Assembly (NCBI RefSeq): GCF_014905175.1
Contig: NC_057789.1
Span: 15,304,876-15,368,875, forward strand
DNA: 64,000 nucleotides
Origin: Aphidius gifuensis
Taxonomy: Eukaryota > Arthropoda > Insecta > Hymenoptera > Braconidae
Direction of reading: 5' to 3'
A model generated the notes under the pieces. That model was not told the origin of the DNA. It was given only the letters and a program-made list of their open reading frames with translations, and searched no databases. The stretch's first letter is position 1; the number at the start of each line of letters is the position of its first letter. This document shows, in pieces, positions 44,580-54,969 of this stretch. The position numbers and the translations under genes were made by a program.

Positions 44580-46215
44580 TTTTAAGGAATTAATGTTGCT
44601 TGAAACATAATTTTTTGGCAACATTAATTCCTTAGCTCCATCTTTTCCTTAGCTACTGCTTTTCCTCGGACATTTTCTATTTATTAAATAAATAATATAC
44701 ATGTCATTTTATTTTAAAAGATGGAAATGTCCAAAAGTTATTACTTTTTTCCTTGAATTTTTATTTATTTAAAAAATAAAATGCATGTAATTTTATTTAT
44801 CAAATAAATTAAAATGTCCAAGGAAAAGCAGTAGCTGAGAAAAAGATGTAGCTAAGAAATTAATGTTGCCAAAAAATTATGTTTTAAGGAATTAATGTTG
44901 CTTCAATTTTAACTAATTTTTTAAATAAATAATAATATCCCAAGGAAAAATAGTAGCTGAGGGAAAGGTGTGGCTAAGGACTTATTGTTGCCAAAAAAAT
45001 TATTTTTTAAGCAACATTAATTCCTTAGCTAAATCTTTTCTTATTCACTTGTTTTCGGAATTTTTATTTATTTAATAATGAATTACATGTATTTATCGAA
45101 AATTGTAGACGAAAGGTTCCACTTTTATTCGGGAAGGCACAAGAGAACGGAATGTGAAACCGATGATTACAGATATGTAGTATCTTACATGGTATCTTAC
45201 ACATGTAAGATACCAAGGTATCTTACTTACCCAACACTGATGGGCACTGCACCCGCACCCGTATTCACAGGGCAAATTTTATACAATTTAGAGCTTTTTT
45301 TTGCCACTGATGGCGCTTATAAATTTTTTTTTATATAGATTTTACATATAAAAGCTCCACGAGCGTCACCGGTGGATGAAAAAAGCCCTAAATTTTAATG
45401 CCCTGTGAATACGGGTGCCGTATTCACAGGCAGTGTTGGGTAGGTAAGATACCTAGGTATCTTACATGTGTAAAATACCATGTAAGATACCGTATCTTAC
45501 ATCATCGGTTTCATACATCGAGGTTTCTTGCATTGCGTTCCCAGCGCCTCCTACGAATAAAAGTGGAACCTTCGTGCTACAATTTTTTTTTATTCGATAA
45601 ATACATGTAATTTATTTATTGAATAAATAAAAATTCCAAAAACAAGCAGTAGCTAAGGAAAAGATGTAGCTAAGGAATTAATGTTGCTTAAAAAAAAATT
45701 TCTTTGGCAACTGTAATTCCTTAGCTCCATCTTTTCCATAGCTACTATTTTTCCTTAGGATTTTTAGTTATTTAAAAAATTAGTTATTTAAAATTAAAGC
45801 AACATTAATTCCTTAAAACATAATTTTTTGGCAACATTAATTTCTTAGCTACATCTTTTTCTTAGCTACTGCTTTTCCTTGGACATTTTAATTTATTTAA
45901 TAAATAAAATTACATGCATTTTATTTTCTAAATAAATAAAAATCCCAAGCAAAAATAGTAGCTAAGGAAAAGATGGAGCTAAGGAATTACAGTTGCCAAA
46001 GAAAGTCTTATTCAAGCAACATTAATTCCTTAGCTACATCTTTCCCTTAGCTACTGCTTTTTCTTGGACATTTCCATCTTTTAAAAATAAACTGACATGT
46101 ATATTATTTATTTAATAAATAGAAAATGTCCGAGGAAAAGCAGTAGCTAAGGAAAAGATGGAGCTAAGGAATTAATGTTGCCAAAAAATTAAGTTTCAAG
46201 CAACATTAATTCCTT
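44580..46215. repeat. Array of GCTAAGGAAAAGATG hairpins
   Basis: AGTAGCTAAGGAAAAGATG and GCTAAGGAATTAATGTTGC and their complements recur at least ten times in symmetrical order on both sides of 45340, separated by TTATTTAATAAATAA stretches. They form the bulk of the arms of the 44399-46427 palindrome. Confidence 0.7.
45254..45418. mobile_element. GCACCCGTATTC MITE copy
   Basis: About 165 bases: GCACCCGTATTCACAGGGCA, TTTAGAGC, TGATGGCGCTT and TATATAGATTT, then the mirrored AAAAGCTCCACGAGCG, AAAGCCCTAAA and CCCTGTGAATACGGGTGC. Sits at the centre of the large palindrome. Confidence 0.75.
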
Positions 46216-46517
46216 AAAACTGGTTTTCCTTGATATTATATATGTTTATATAACAAATAAATTACATGTACCAATATATATCGAGCAATAAGAACTAATT
46301 GTCGAGTCGACAGTCAATAAGAATGTTCAAAATGGCGTCAGAGGTATCTTACAGTTTCTTACAGTATCTTACAGTATCTTACTGTAAGTGTATGAAACCT
46401 CAAAAATCGACCATTTACCCATCACTGTTCACAGGGCAAATTTTATACAATTTAGGGCTTTTTTTTGCCACTGATGGCACTTGTCAAATTTTTTTTATAT
46501 AGATTTCACATATAAAA

Positions 46518-47067
46518 TAGAGTGGGTATAAGCAGAGTGGTGCCAAAGGCGAAAAGCTGCCCTGAAGTGACGTCACTCTGCTATACCAACTACATACAAA
46601 AAGCAGGATATGGCGGACCTGAACCCGCTATTGGCACCACTCTGCTTATACCCACTCTATTTTATATTAGAACCCGGGTTTTTTTTCAAAGACCCGGGTT
46701 CGATTCCCGGCGGGGGAACTTCGTTATTTTTTCTAAGTTTCTGGTTTTTTTTTAAAAAAATGAATTGACGCATAGAAGGACGTCGGAGTTAACTTGATGA
46801 AACTTAGAAAAAATAAGAAGCCCTGTGGTCTAGTGGTCAAGGCGTTTGCCCGGAAAGCAAAAGACCCGGGTTCGATTCCCGGCGGGGGAACTTCGTTATT
46901 TTTTCTAAGTTTCTGGTTATTTTATATTAGAGTGGGTATAATCAGAGTGGTGCCAAAGGCGAAAAGCTGCCCAGAAGTGACGTCACTCTGCTATACCAAT
47001 TACATACAAAAAGCAGGATGGCGGAACTAAACCCGCTATTGGCACCACTCTGATTATACTCACTCTA
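46518..47067. mobile_element. Composite of two TAGAGTGGGTATAA MITEs bracketing a tRNA-like repeat
   Basis: Two copies (about 46518-46662 and 46927-47067) have ends TAGAGTGGGTATAA[GT]CAGAG and complement and share TGCCAAAGGCGAAAAGCTGC. Between them lie a partial and a full tRNA-like repeat. The outer 8-bp ATATAAAA duplication shows the composite behaves as one insertion. Confidence 0.7.
46757..46919 (+). repeat. tRNA-like repeat flanked by short inverted repeats, copy 2
   Basis: tRNA-like core 46818-46892 with box A TGGTCTAGTGGTC and box B GGGTTCGATTCCC, flanked by AAACTTAGAAAAAATAA and TTATTTTTTCTAAGTTT. A fragment of the same repeat (box B side) lies at 46668-46745. Acceptor stem about 5 of 7 pairs. 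Confidence 0.6.
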
Positions 47068-47209
47068 ATATAAAAGCTTCACAAGCGCCGCCAGTGGAGG
47101 AAAAATGCCCTAAATTGTGTTGCCCTCATATATTTAATACTACTATATTGCGCATCGCCTATGCTTTCCCCAAGGTCCCTAGAATGATTCCCAATATACA
47201 GGTCATCTG

Positions 47210-47372
47210 CAGTCCAATTCACAGGGCAAATTTTTTACAATTTAGGGCTTTTTTTTGCCGCTGATGGCGCTTGTAAAAATTTTTTTTATATAGATCTTAC
47301 ATACAAAAGCTTCACAAGCGCCGTGAGTGGTGAAAAAAAGCCCTGAATTGTAATGCCCTGTGAATTGGACTG
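47210..47372. mobile_element. CAGTCCAATTCACAGGGCA MITE
   Basis: Complete copy ending in GGACTG. It is immediately followed, three bases later, by another copy. Confidence 0.8.
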
Positions 47373-47375
47373 CAG

Positions 47376-47537
47376 CAGTCCAATTCACAGGGCATTACAA
47401 TTTAGGGCTTTTTTCCTCTACTGGCGGCGCTTGTAGAGCTTTTGTATGTGAAATCTATATAAAAAAAATTTGACAAGCGCCATCAGCGGCCAAAAAAAGC
47501 CCTAAATTGTATAAAATTTGCCCTGTGAATTGGACTG
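47376..47537. mobile_element. CAGTCCAATTCACAGGGCA MITE
   Basis: Complete copy in the opposite internal orientation to its left neighbour (GCATTACAATTTAGGGC side first). Confidence 0.8.
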
Positions 47538-47666
47538 CAGCATAAAAATGAGCTCTCTTGTCATAGAATACGATTCATACAGAACTCTGACAAAAAGTTT
47601 TTTAAGCGCCGCCATCGGAAAAAAAGCCCTAATGAGAACATCCTCTGAATACGGGTGCGGGTGCTG
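47538..47666. mobile_element. GCACCCGTATTC MITE, half copy
   Basis: Same breakpoint as 34571-34697 (ATGAGCTCT start), ending GAATACGGGTGC. The shared breakpoint implies that this truncated form transposed or was copied as a unit. Confidence 0.65.
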
Positions 47667-47828
47667 CAGTCCAATTCACAGGGCATTACAATTTAGGGCT
47701 TTTTTCCTCCACTGACGGCGCTTGTGAAGCTTTTGTATATAAAATCTATATAAAAAAACTTTTACAAGCGCCATCAGCGGCAAAAAATAGCCCTAAATTG
47801 TAGAAAATTTGCCCTGTGAATTGGACTG
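47667..47828. mobile_element. CAGTCCAATTCACAGGGCA MITE
   Basis: Complete copy, CAGTCC to GGACTG. Confidence 0.8.
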
Positions 47829-48410
47829 CGGAATACGGGTGCAGAAGTAAAATCGTCGATATCCCCAATATGGCGGAGCCGCGCAAATTCAAACTGCTAC
47901 GGCGTCAAGTTATATGAATTGCAGTCACAAAATAAATGATTAAATTTTTTTTTTGCATCTGTAATCATCATTAATGATTAATATATTAATATGAAATAAA
48001 ATAATGATAAGAATATTAATGTTTATAAAATATTATTGAATAAAATACTCTGAACGAAATTTTTTTTTTTTTTCTTTTAAATAAAATATAATTATGATAG
48101 TATATTAATTTAACTTTGTCTATTTGAATATAGGAGTACTAATATTATCACACAAATTGCATTTATAATTAAATATTAAGTATCTATGTTTAACAAATTA
48201 AATTCAATTCAACGTCAGACAATGTCAAATATAAACATTAATAAACGTGTGTGAATGTGTGTGATTATTCACGCATACATACGTACCTATCTTGTGTACA
48301 TATACGCATGCACACAACTACTGATCCCCAATATGGCGTCCCAAATTCTAGCTTCGGATGACCTGTCTAAATCCAGTAACTCATCTAGGGACCTTGCTTT
48401 CCCATAAGTG
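47829..48410. other. Intergenic AT-rich DNA, nothing recognised
   Basis: No coding frame or paired repeat found. Lies within the Pkn-Rpn9 intergenic region. Confidence 0.4.
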
Positions 48411-48660
48411 GGCTGTTCGAATTTATTACGGTACTGACAATCCCTCTGTCGCAGTCATACTCCTCGACAAAAATTTTTTGCGCATGTCCAAATAATCCGT
48501 TCGGTTCACACGTATCGCAATGAATTTGTGTGCGTTGCCGAATGTTTCCGAGCTCCTACTCGAATAATAATTCGGACATGCGCAAAAAATTTTTGTCGAG
48601 CAGTGAGATGACTGCGACAGAGAGATTTTCTGCACCGTAATGAATCCGAACAAAATCATA
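48411..48660. repeat. Palindrome of about 250 bases
   Basis: TTCGAATTTATTACGGT, CTCTGTCGCAGTCAT and CTCGACAAAAATTTTTTGCG pair with CGCAAAAAATTTTTGTCGAG, ATGACTGCGACAGAGAG and ACCGTAATGAATCCGAA. A MITE of unknown family. Confidence 0.65.
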
Positions 48661-48691
48661 CCTTATGCGCAATATAGTAGTATTTGAAATA

Positions 48692-48820
48692 TTAGTGATA
48701 GGGCTTTTTCCGATGGTGGCGCTTGTGAACTTTTTATATAGATTTTACATAGAAAAGCTTCACAAGCGCCGCCATCGGAAAAAAAAGCCCTAATGAGAAC
48801 ATCCTCTGAATACGGGTGCA
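48692..48820. mobile_element. GCACCCGTATTC MITE, left end truncated
   Basis: GATAGGGCTTTTTCCGATGG to CTGAATACGGGTGC. Left terminal repeat missing. Confidence 0.65.
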
Positions 48821-48870
48821 GGGCAGTGTTGGGTTAGTATAATACCAGCAAGATTACGATATCCGCACCC

Positions 48871-49031
48871 GCACCCGTATTCAGAGGATGTTCTCATTAG
48901 GGCGTTTTTTTTCCGATGGTGGCGTTTGTGAAGCTTTTCTATATGAAATTATATAAAAAAAATTTTGTCAAGCGCCATCAGCGGAAAAAAAAGCCCTAAT
49001 GAGAACAATTTTTCCCCGAGAATACGGGTGC
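48871..49031. mobile_element. GCACCCGTATTC MITE
   Basis: Complete 161-base copy with ends GCACCCGTATTCAGAGG and GAGAATACGGGTGC. Confidence 0.75.
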
Positions 49032-49032
49032 T

Positions 49033-49171
49033 GTATTCACACGGCATTACAATTTAGAGCTTTTTTCCTCCACTGGCGACGCTTGTGAAGCTTTTGTATG
49101 TGAAATCTAATATAAAAAATTTTGACAAGCGCGATCAGTGGCAAAAAAAAGCCCTAAATTGTATATGGAAT
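49033..49171. mobile_element. CACAGGGCA-family MITE, degraded
   Basis: TGTATTCACACGGCATTACA through AAAGCCCTAAATTGTATA. It abuts the previous copy and lacks its right terminus. Confidence 0.65.
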
Positions 49172-50045
49172 CATCACTAGGGTTTTATTAAATTTCAGAA
49201 ACTCGATAATGGTTAATATATTCGAACGGAGAAAATACATTGCGAAAAATATAGAACAAATAAATATATGATTAGACAATAAAAATACAACTTCAGAAAG
49301 CTATTGATCGGCTTAGCTGATTGAATCTGAAAACAGAAAGAGGTTGTAAAATAATATACATAGATTATTATTCGGCTATATCAATTAAACGGACAATAAT
49401 TTTAATATAGAAAAGTAGAATTAGCTATATAAACATTTGATTAAAATCGTTTTTGGCTCATTCGTACTAGCGGAATTTGATAATAAGAGTACTCTATGTA
49501 TATAGATGAACCAATTTTTTTACGATAGATTTTACCGTTGATTATTTGTTGTCTGTAATCTATTTCTACATATAAATATAAGACGGATTTTTTTTCAGAC
49601 GATAAATAGACACAAACTCATAGACACAAACTCGTAAAAAATTACTAGTGATTTTTATCGTATTCGGTATAATTATTGAACATTATTTTTCGTTGGAAGG
49701 TGACTCATATATTATGATAAATATCGTAATAACATGAATTTAAAAAATTAAAAAATTAAAATATGCTAATTAATAAAAATACATAGTGTCATAAATTTAT
49801 TATTACAAAATATGAGAAAATAAAAAAAAATATATCATCGAAAATTATAACTCTTAAACATAATAAATATATCTTATTTATCATTTATCTTGTGGCATAA
49901 CATTATATCGGATAACAGCAAAATAGTTGAATATGTAACTAGGAAAAGTCAGTTTACGTAAAGTATTCAAGTCGGACATAGTGCCAACTGGATATTTACC
50001 GACATTCAATATCCCTATTACGGACTAAATGAGCTTAAAGAGACT
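49172..50045. other. Intergenic AT-rich DNA, nothing recognised
   Basis: The longest stretch between Pkn and Rpn9 where I see no repeat structure. No coding frame is convincing. Confidence 0.4.
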
Positions 50046-50059
50046 TTATTTTTCGGATG

Positions 50060-50225
50060 TTCACCCTGAACGGTGTAACCGAAACTAGCGCTCCGGGCCG
50101 CAAGCCCGTTACCCGGGTACTACCAGCGCTCTTCAATTATGCGGCGATCACAGCGATACGGTTTTTTAAGGCAAGTTCGTCCTCCTGTATTTCTCGTCTT
50201 CTTGTCTCTAGTCATCATGTACCCA
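50060..50225 (+). repeat. Fragment of the AGAAGACTAGAAATACAGGA element
   Basis: Shares CGTTACCCGGGTACTACCAG, CAATTATGCGGCGATCAC and TCCTCCTGTATTTCT with the copies at 55320-55435 and 55520-55645. Confidence 0.55.
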
Positions 50226-50264
50226 CTTTAATGATACATGGGCTCAAACTCACAACAAGCTAAA

Positions 50265-50690
50265 ATTTCCGCTTGTAAACTAAAATGGCGGCTGTAAAAA
50301 TAACCAAATTATAACTAAATTTACTGAATTTATTGCAAATCCGTGATTTCAGAACAAGCTTAAAGGCATGTGGCCACTAGCATAGTTTTTCGAACAAGTT
50401 CTATGCCATAGTCCATTTATTACCAGAAACAACTGACTTTTTCAGTGATAACTGGGAATAATCTAGATATTTCTGGTAATAAATGGACTATGGCATAGAA
50501 CTTGTTCAAAAAACTATGCTAGTGGCCACACGCCTTAACCGTGTCAAGCTTGTTCTAAAATCACGGAGAAACACCACGGATTTGCAGAAAATTTAGTAAA
50601 TTTAGTGATATATTAGAAAACTTAGTTATAATTTGGTTATTTGTACAACCGTCATGTTTACAAGTGGAAAGCGCCATGTTTACAAGCGGC
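50265..50690. repeat. Palindrome with 190-base arms
   Basis: ACCAAATTATAACTAA, CTAGCATAGTTTTTCGAACA and AGTCCATTTATTACCAGAAA pair with TTTCTGGTAATAAATGGACT, TTGTTCAAAAAACTATGCTA and TTAGTTATAATTTGGT. Short turn of about 30 bases near 50445. Confidence 0.65.
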
Positions 50691-50694
50691 ACCG

Positions 50695-50857
50695 GCACCC
50701 GTATTCACGGGGCAAAATTGTTCTCATTAGAGCTTTTTTTTTCCGCTGATGGCGCTTGACAAAATTTTTTTTATATAGATTTCACATACAAAAGCTCTAC
50801 AAGCGCCGCCAGTAGAGGAAAAAAGCCCTAAATTGTAATGCCCTGTGAATTGGACTG
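50695..50857. mobile_element. Hybrid-ended MITE
   Basis: Left end GCACCCGTATTCACGGGGCA (one subfamily), right end GCCCTGTGAATTGGACTG (the other). Confidence 0.75.
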
Positions 50858-50872
50858 CGGCAGTCATTAGGT

Positions 50873-51592
50873 GTGTTCGTTCACTTTTCACACCGAGCGT
50901 ATGCACGGAGCGTATGCAAGGAAGCGCTAGCGTTTTGCGGTCATTTGAAGAAACTTTAGCAACTAAAATTTACTATTTATTTATTGCTATTCGTTTTTTC
51001 CAGTTCTTTCGCTCTCTTTCATTATTATTAATTGGTAATTTGTTCTTGCGTCTGAGAAAAAATTATTAAATTAACAAAATTAACACAATGACTGAAAATA
51101 ACGAATGTTTTAGTAAATTTTAGTTACTAAAGTTTCTTCAAATGACCGCAAAACTCTAGCGCTTCCTTGCATACGCTCCGTGCATACGCTCGGTGTGAAT
51201 GGGTGCATTCCTTTAATAAAAAATTTTTTTTCGTTTTGCAATTTCGCCCTGTAATACCGACTAAAAACTAGAAACAGAAACAACGACAAAAGTGATAAAT
51301 TTCTCTATGCAATATTCCAGGCTTTACAGTTTACGATAATGTGTGGTACGAGCTATGTGACAATAACAAACAATCACAACGAGTCAATTTTCTATCTATT
51401 TCAGTTTGATATAAACATTGAACAGTTATCCATCTAATACCAGCCAAAAATAATGTCATGTGCCAGTACTGCCACTACAAGAAACAGCTTTTTCCTATAA
51501 AATTTTGGCCGGTATTACAGGGCGAAATCGCAAAACGAAAAAAAATTTTTTATTAAAGGAATGCACCCAATACTGAACGAACACATCTATTT
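50873..51592. mobile_element. TAGGTGTGTTCGTTCA palindromic element with nested MITE
   Basis: Ends AGGTGTGTTCGTTC and GAACGAACACATCT. Arms ACGGAGCGTATGCAAGGAAG and CTTCCTTGCATACGCTCCGT pair. The right arm is split by the GGGTGCATTCC MITE at 51195-51570. Confidence 0.7.
51195..51570. mobile_element. GGGTGCATTCCTTTAAT MITE, copy 1
   Basis: Ends TGGGTGCATTCCTTTAATAA and TTATTAAAGGAATGCACCCA. Nearly the same throughout as 62664-63041, including CAGTACTGCCACTACAAGAA. About 375 bases, non-coding. Confidence 0.75.
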
Positions 51593-51602
51593 TCACATGA
51601 AA

Positions 51603-51732
51603 AAATCTATATAAAAAAAATTTGATGGCGCTTGTAAAATTTTTTTTATATAGATTTTATATACAAAAGCTTCACAAGTGCCGTCAGTGGAGGAAAAAAG
51701 CCCTAAATTGTAATGCCCTGTGAATTGGACTG
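51603..51732. mobile_element. CACAGGGCA MITE, left end truncated, near Rpn9
   Basis: ATCTATATAAAAAAAATTTG through CCCTGTGAATTGGACTG. It ends 221 bases upstream of the Rpn9 ATG. Confidence 0.7.
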
Positions 51733-51953
51733 CTGCGGGTGCTGAAGCTTGTCGTGAGTTTGAGCCCTTAATAAAGATGTATGATACTGCTGTATGATAC
51801 ATCGGTATGAAACCTACCCAACACTGCTGGTACTCCCCTTCATATTCTCTGATTGGGTTGTGGCAACGCACTTTAAATATAGTGTCGTGTCTTCACATCT
51901 AGCTTTCTTGGTTTGTAATTTTCAGTATTTTTTCCTGTGTCATTGTTAGAAAT
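51733..51953 (+). promoter_or_regulatory. Rpn9 5' UTR and presumptive promoter
   Basis: 221 bases between a MITE and the ATG, including a hAT-type end fragment (CCTACCCAACACTG at about 51821-51834). TTTAAATA at 51872 is a possible weak TATA-like box. Inferred from position. Confidence 0.35.
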
Positions 51954-52069
51954 ATGGCCACCGTGACTATACCGAAAGATGTTAGCTTATTTTTAAGCCA
52001 GAAAAAAAACCTTCAAGACAAAGATTTGGCTGCACAATGGGCCCAGCTCGAAGATTTTTATAATAAAAA
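51954..52069 (+). CDS. Rpn9: Rpn9 exon 1
   Basis: MATVTIPKDVSLFLSQKKN to LEDFYNK, ending phase 2 before GTATTT. Confidence 0.93.
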
Positions 52070-53501
52070 GTATTTTTTTTCATTTTAGTCATGTCATTCA
52101 TACAACTATTCAGGTAAAAACAACACTGACGATATTTTTGTTTTTTATATTCAGGCTATGGCATCAACTCACCCTCAAACTTGAAGTTTTCGTAAAGCTC
52201 CCATCTCTCCAAGAATCTGATAATCTGGTTCAATTATACAAAAACTTTTTGTCTACATTCGAAAACAAGTAAGTCTCTATTTCAATACGAAGGAACACTA
52301 TTTTTATTCTTCTAAATATTTAAATACTTTGATCATATGACTTTACTTACACGTACTTACCGTTTAATCTCTTTAGAATAAATCCACTGTCTTTGATGGA
52401 AATTTTGGCTATCGTAGTTCAACAATTTACTGACAAACAAGAAGCAGTCAAATTTCTTGAAACTGCTGAATCAAAAGTTGAAAAAAACAATGAAGCCACT
52501 GCTTTATGTAAAGTTCTACAAGGTCAGATATTGTTAGACAATCTTAATGACCAAGTTAATACGAAAAAAATCATCGATAATGTTGAAGTGATGCTCGATA
52601 ACGCCGATGGAGTTACTACTGTTCATGGAAGATTTTATCTATTAGCTAGTCGATTGTACCGACTTCAAGGAAAACATGCAGAATATTATCGAACTGCATT
52701 AAGGTAAAATGATAATTATAAGACATTATATAAAGGTATTTTTTACATAACCAATGATATAAGAAACAGAAAGTATTAAAGATGATTATTTTTCGGGTTT
52801 TTTTTCTACAGATATTTGGGCTGTATAGATTTAAATACACTGAGCAAACAAGAACAAGAGCAGCACGCATTTTTCTTGGGTCTCGCAGCTTTGCTTGGAG
52901 AAGGTATATACAACCTTGGTGAGCTTTTAGCTCATTCTGTACTGCAATCTCTCAAAGAAACGTCCAATAGCTGGCTGATTGACCTTCTTCTAGCATTTAA
53001 TGCAGGTGATATCGAATCGTTTGAAAGACTCAAATTGCAATGGGCCAAAGTTGCCGATTTAGCTGCTCAAGAATTAAAATTAAGACAAAAAATTTCTTTG
53101 CTCTGTCTGATGGAAATGACTTTCAAAAGACAAGCGAACAACAGGTGATTTCTTTTTTTTTTTTATACAAACAGAATGTAGTTTCAGTTTTACACAATGT
53201 TTTTTTATATTCCTCCATGGCTTTTTTTTCCAGACAACTGACATTCGTAGAGATTTCAAAAGAAACTTGTCTACCAATAAGAGAAGTTGAACTTTTGGTG
53301 ATGAAAGCACTCGCTCAAGATCTTGTTCATGGTGCGATTGATCAAGTTGCAGGTATAGTTAACATGACTTGGGTTCAACCTAGGGTTCTTGACCGAACGC
53401 AAATATCTGGTATGGTTCAACAGTTAGAACACTGGTGCATGGATGTGAACTCAATGGAAACATTACTTGAGTCTCGAGCTTCTGAGATTCTGACTCTCTA
53501 A
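51954..53501 (+). CDS. Rpn9: 26S proteasome lid subunit Rpn9 (PSMD13), complete 5-exon gene
   Basis: Non-catalytic subunit of the 19S regulatory-particle lid, helping assemble and hold the lid; cytoplasm and nucleus. The join is 51954-52069, 52155-52268, 52377-52703, 52812-53144, 53234-53501: 385 residues, against 376 for human PSMD13. All introns are phase 2, GT-AG and short (85-108 bases). Family landmarks in order: KLWHQLTLKLEVF, GVTTVHGRFYLLAS, HAEYYRTALRYLGCID, FFLGLAALLGEGIYNLGELL, SWLIDLLLAFNAGDIESF, ISLLCLMEMTFKRQANNRQL, then the PCI winged-helix part VELLVMKALAQDLVHGAIDQ and MTWVQPRVLD. The PCI domain spans about residues 190-355. The start MATVTIPKDVSLFL aligns with the family N-terminus. 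Divergently placed to Pkn; no operon-like relation. Confidence 0.97.
52155..52268 (+). CDS. Rpn9: Rpn9 exon 2
   Basis: LWHQLTLKLEVFVKLPSL to YKNFLSTFEN, between TATTCAG and GTAAGTC. Confidence 0.95.
52377..52703 (+). CDS. Rpn9: Rpn9 exon 3
   Basis: INPLSLMEILAIVVQQFTD to HAEYYRTAL, helical repeat region leading into the PCI domain. Confidence 0.96.
52812..53144 (+). CDS. Rpn9: Rpn9 exon 4
   Basis: YLGCIDLNTLSKQEQEQ to EMTFKRQANN, the helical part of the PCI domain. Confidence 0.96.
53234..53501 (+). CDS. Rpn9: Rpn9 exon 5 and stop
   Basis: QLTFVEISKETCLPIREVEL to ASEILTL, winged helix and C-terminal helix, stop TAA. Confidence 0.96.
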
Positions 53502-53638
53502 AAAACAAATTTATAACTCTTCTTCAATAACTCAGCAGCATTTTTCAACTTTTAAATTAGAATATTTCTTTATCAGACAGCAGAACGTAATTCCTTCCAT
53601 GATATTTGATATTCCTTTAATTTACAAAATATTTGAAG

Positions 53639-53644
53639 AATAAA
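53639..53644 (+). terminator. Candidate Rpn9 polyadenylation signal
   Basis: AATAAA about 138 bases after the stop codon, first canonical hexamer downstream; a second occurs near 53752. Confidence 0.5.
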
Positions 53645-53649
53645 AAATG

Positions 53650-54265
53650 TCATGCAAAATAATTTCCCTTTAGTTCGTTATTATTTTTAATGATGTTAAA
53701 AGTACAGCGTTTTCTTAATAGTTAATTTCAAGAAAAAACTTGCAATATTATAATAAAAACTTAGTCGACGCGCAAGCTCGCTACCGCTGATTTTGGATGA
53801 GAAATATCTGGAAAATGATGGGTGTCTTCAAGACTGGGTGTGTAAGGTATGCTACATTAATATTGACAAGAATAGCTATTAGCCTCTTCACCAAATAAGC
53901 TAAATTAAGCAAATTTAAGGATAATACTTCACTAATCTTCATGATAATTGAATATTTTTTGTTGGAAAAACTCAAATTAAACACAAAATAAGAACATACT
54001 TATCGTGGAGAAAATATTCTTGAATTAGGAGTATTTCAATTCAGAATACTATGGTATGTCACTATAGTTGTATACATCGATTTAACTTTAGTAAACAATA
54101 GTTGCCTGCAATTCGAAGGAAATTATTATTTGCTGTCTACATATGAGTACATGACATAAAACCATATATAAACCTTCATGGCTTTAGGTGAAATACCGGA
54201 CCTCGGAAAATTTTTGATGTGTAAACATCTTTAGGCGCGGGTTGGGTATGGAGCAGTCATGAAGA
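53650..54265. other. Intergenic DNA downstream of Rpn9
   Basis: No coding frame, tRNA-like sequence or inverted repeat seen. Confidence 0.4.
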
Positions 54266-54969
54266 ATAGAGAACAGGCAAGAAGACTAGAAACCAGGAGT
54301 GACCAGGAGAGTCAACTACAGTCAACTATGTACATTGGGAATGGGACAAAATATGTCGTGAAATAAGGCTTGTACATTTGGCCAATATTGGCGCTGCGAC
54401 CAAAATTGTTCACAATTATTGTTGATATTTTAATGCTGATTTGTACTATTTTACGTATATCAATTTGATATCAAAATACGCCACAAGTTTGTTATCTAAA
54501 TTTATACAATTAATTGATTGTATGTAACAATTTTTGCTAAAAGAAGGATGTAGCTAAATAAATTATTTCGTAGTCTAAAAAAATTGCTCAACTATTCGCC
54601 ACAAATATTTTAATTTATTATAGAAAATGTTGCCAAGAAATTAATCTAGACAACATATAAATTTATTTGGCCACATCTTTCCCTTAGATACATTTTCTAA
54701 TAGCTATTTAATCGATTAATTATGGAAAATATTTTCTAAGAAAAGGATGGAACCAAATAAATAAATTAACAGTCTAAATTAATTCTTCAATTATTTGCCA
54801 CCAATATTTTGATTTATCATATATAATAATTTATATATGATAAAATAATTGATTCAGCCAAATAATTTAATTTGTAGTCTATATCATATTTTTTATGATA
54901 AATAAAAATATTGGTGGCAAGTGATTAAGGAATTAATTTAAATAGACTGTTAATTTATTAAGTATATGT

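Larger units (their letters stand above)
44399..46427. mobile_element. 2-kb hAT-type palindrome upstream of Pkn
   Basis: Ends CAGTGATGGGTAAATGGTCG and its complement, hAT-like CAGTG-TGGG termini. The arms run inward for about 0.8-1 kb through GTCGACTCGACA, TACATGTAATTTATTTGT and hairpins of the GCTAAGGAAAAGATG family, then TAAGATACC words. The turn is occupied by a GCACCCGTATTC MITE (45254-45418). No clean target duplication is visible. Confidence 0.7.
46428..47120. mobile_element. CACAGGGCA MITE split by a composite insertion
   Basis: The left half 46428-46517 and right half 47068-47120 form one MITE copy. Between them, 46518-47067 is flanked by the 8-bp duplication ATATAAAA (46510-46517 and 47068-47075). 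The right MITE end is degraded. Confidence 0.7.

Noticed and set aside
46818..46892. A functional tRNA gene
   Set aside because: A and B boxes are good, but the acceptor stem has mismatches, the anticodon differs from the near-identical copy at 3604-3685, and both are embedded in a dispersed repeat.
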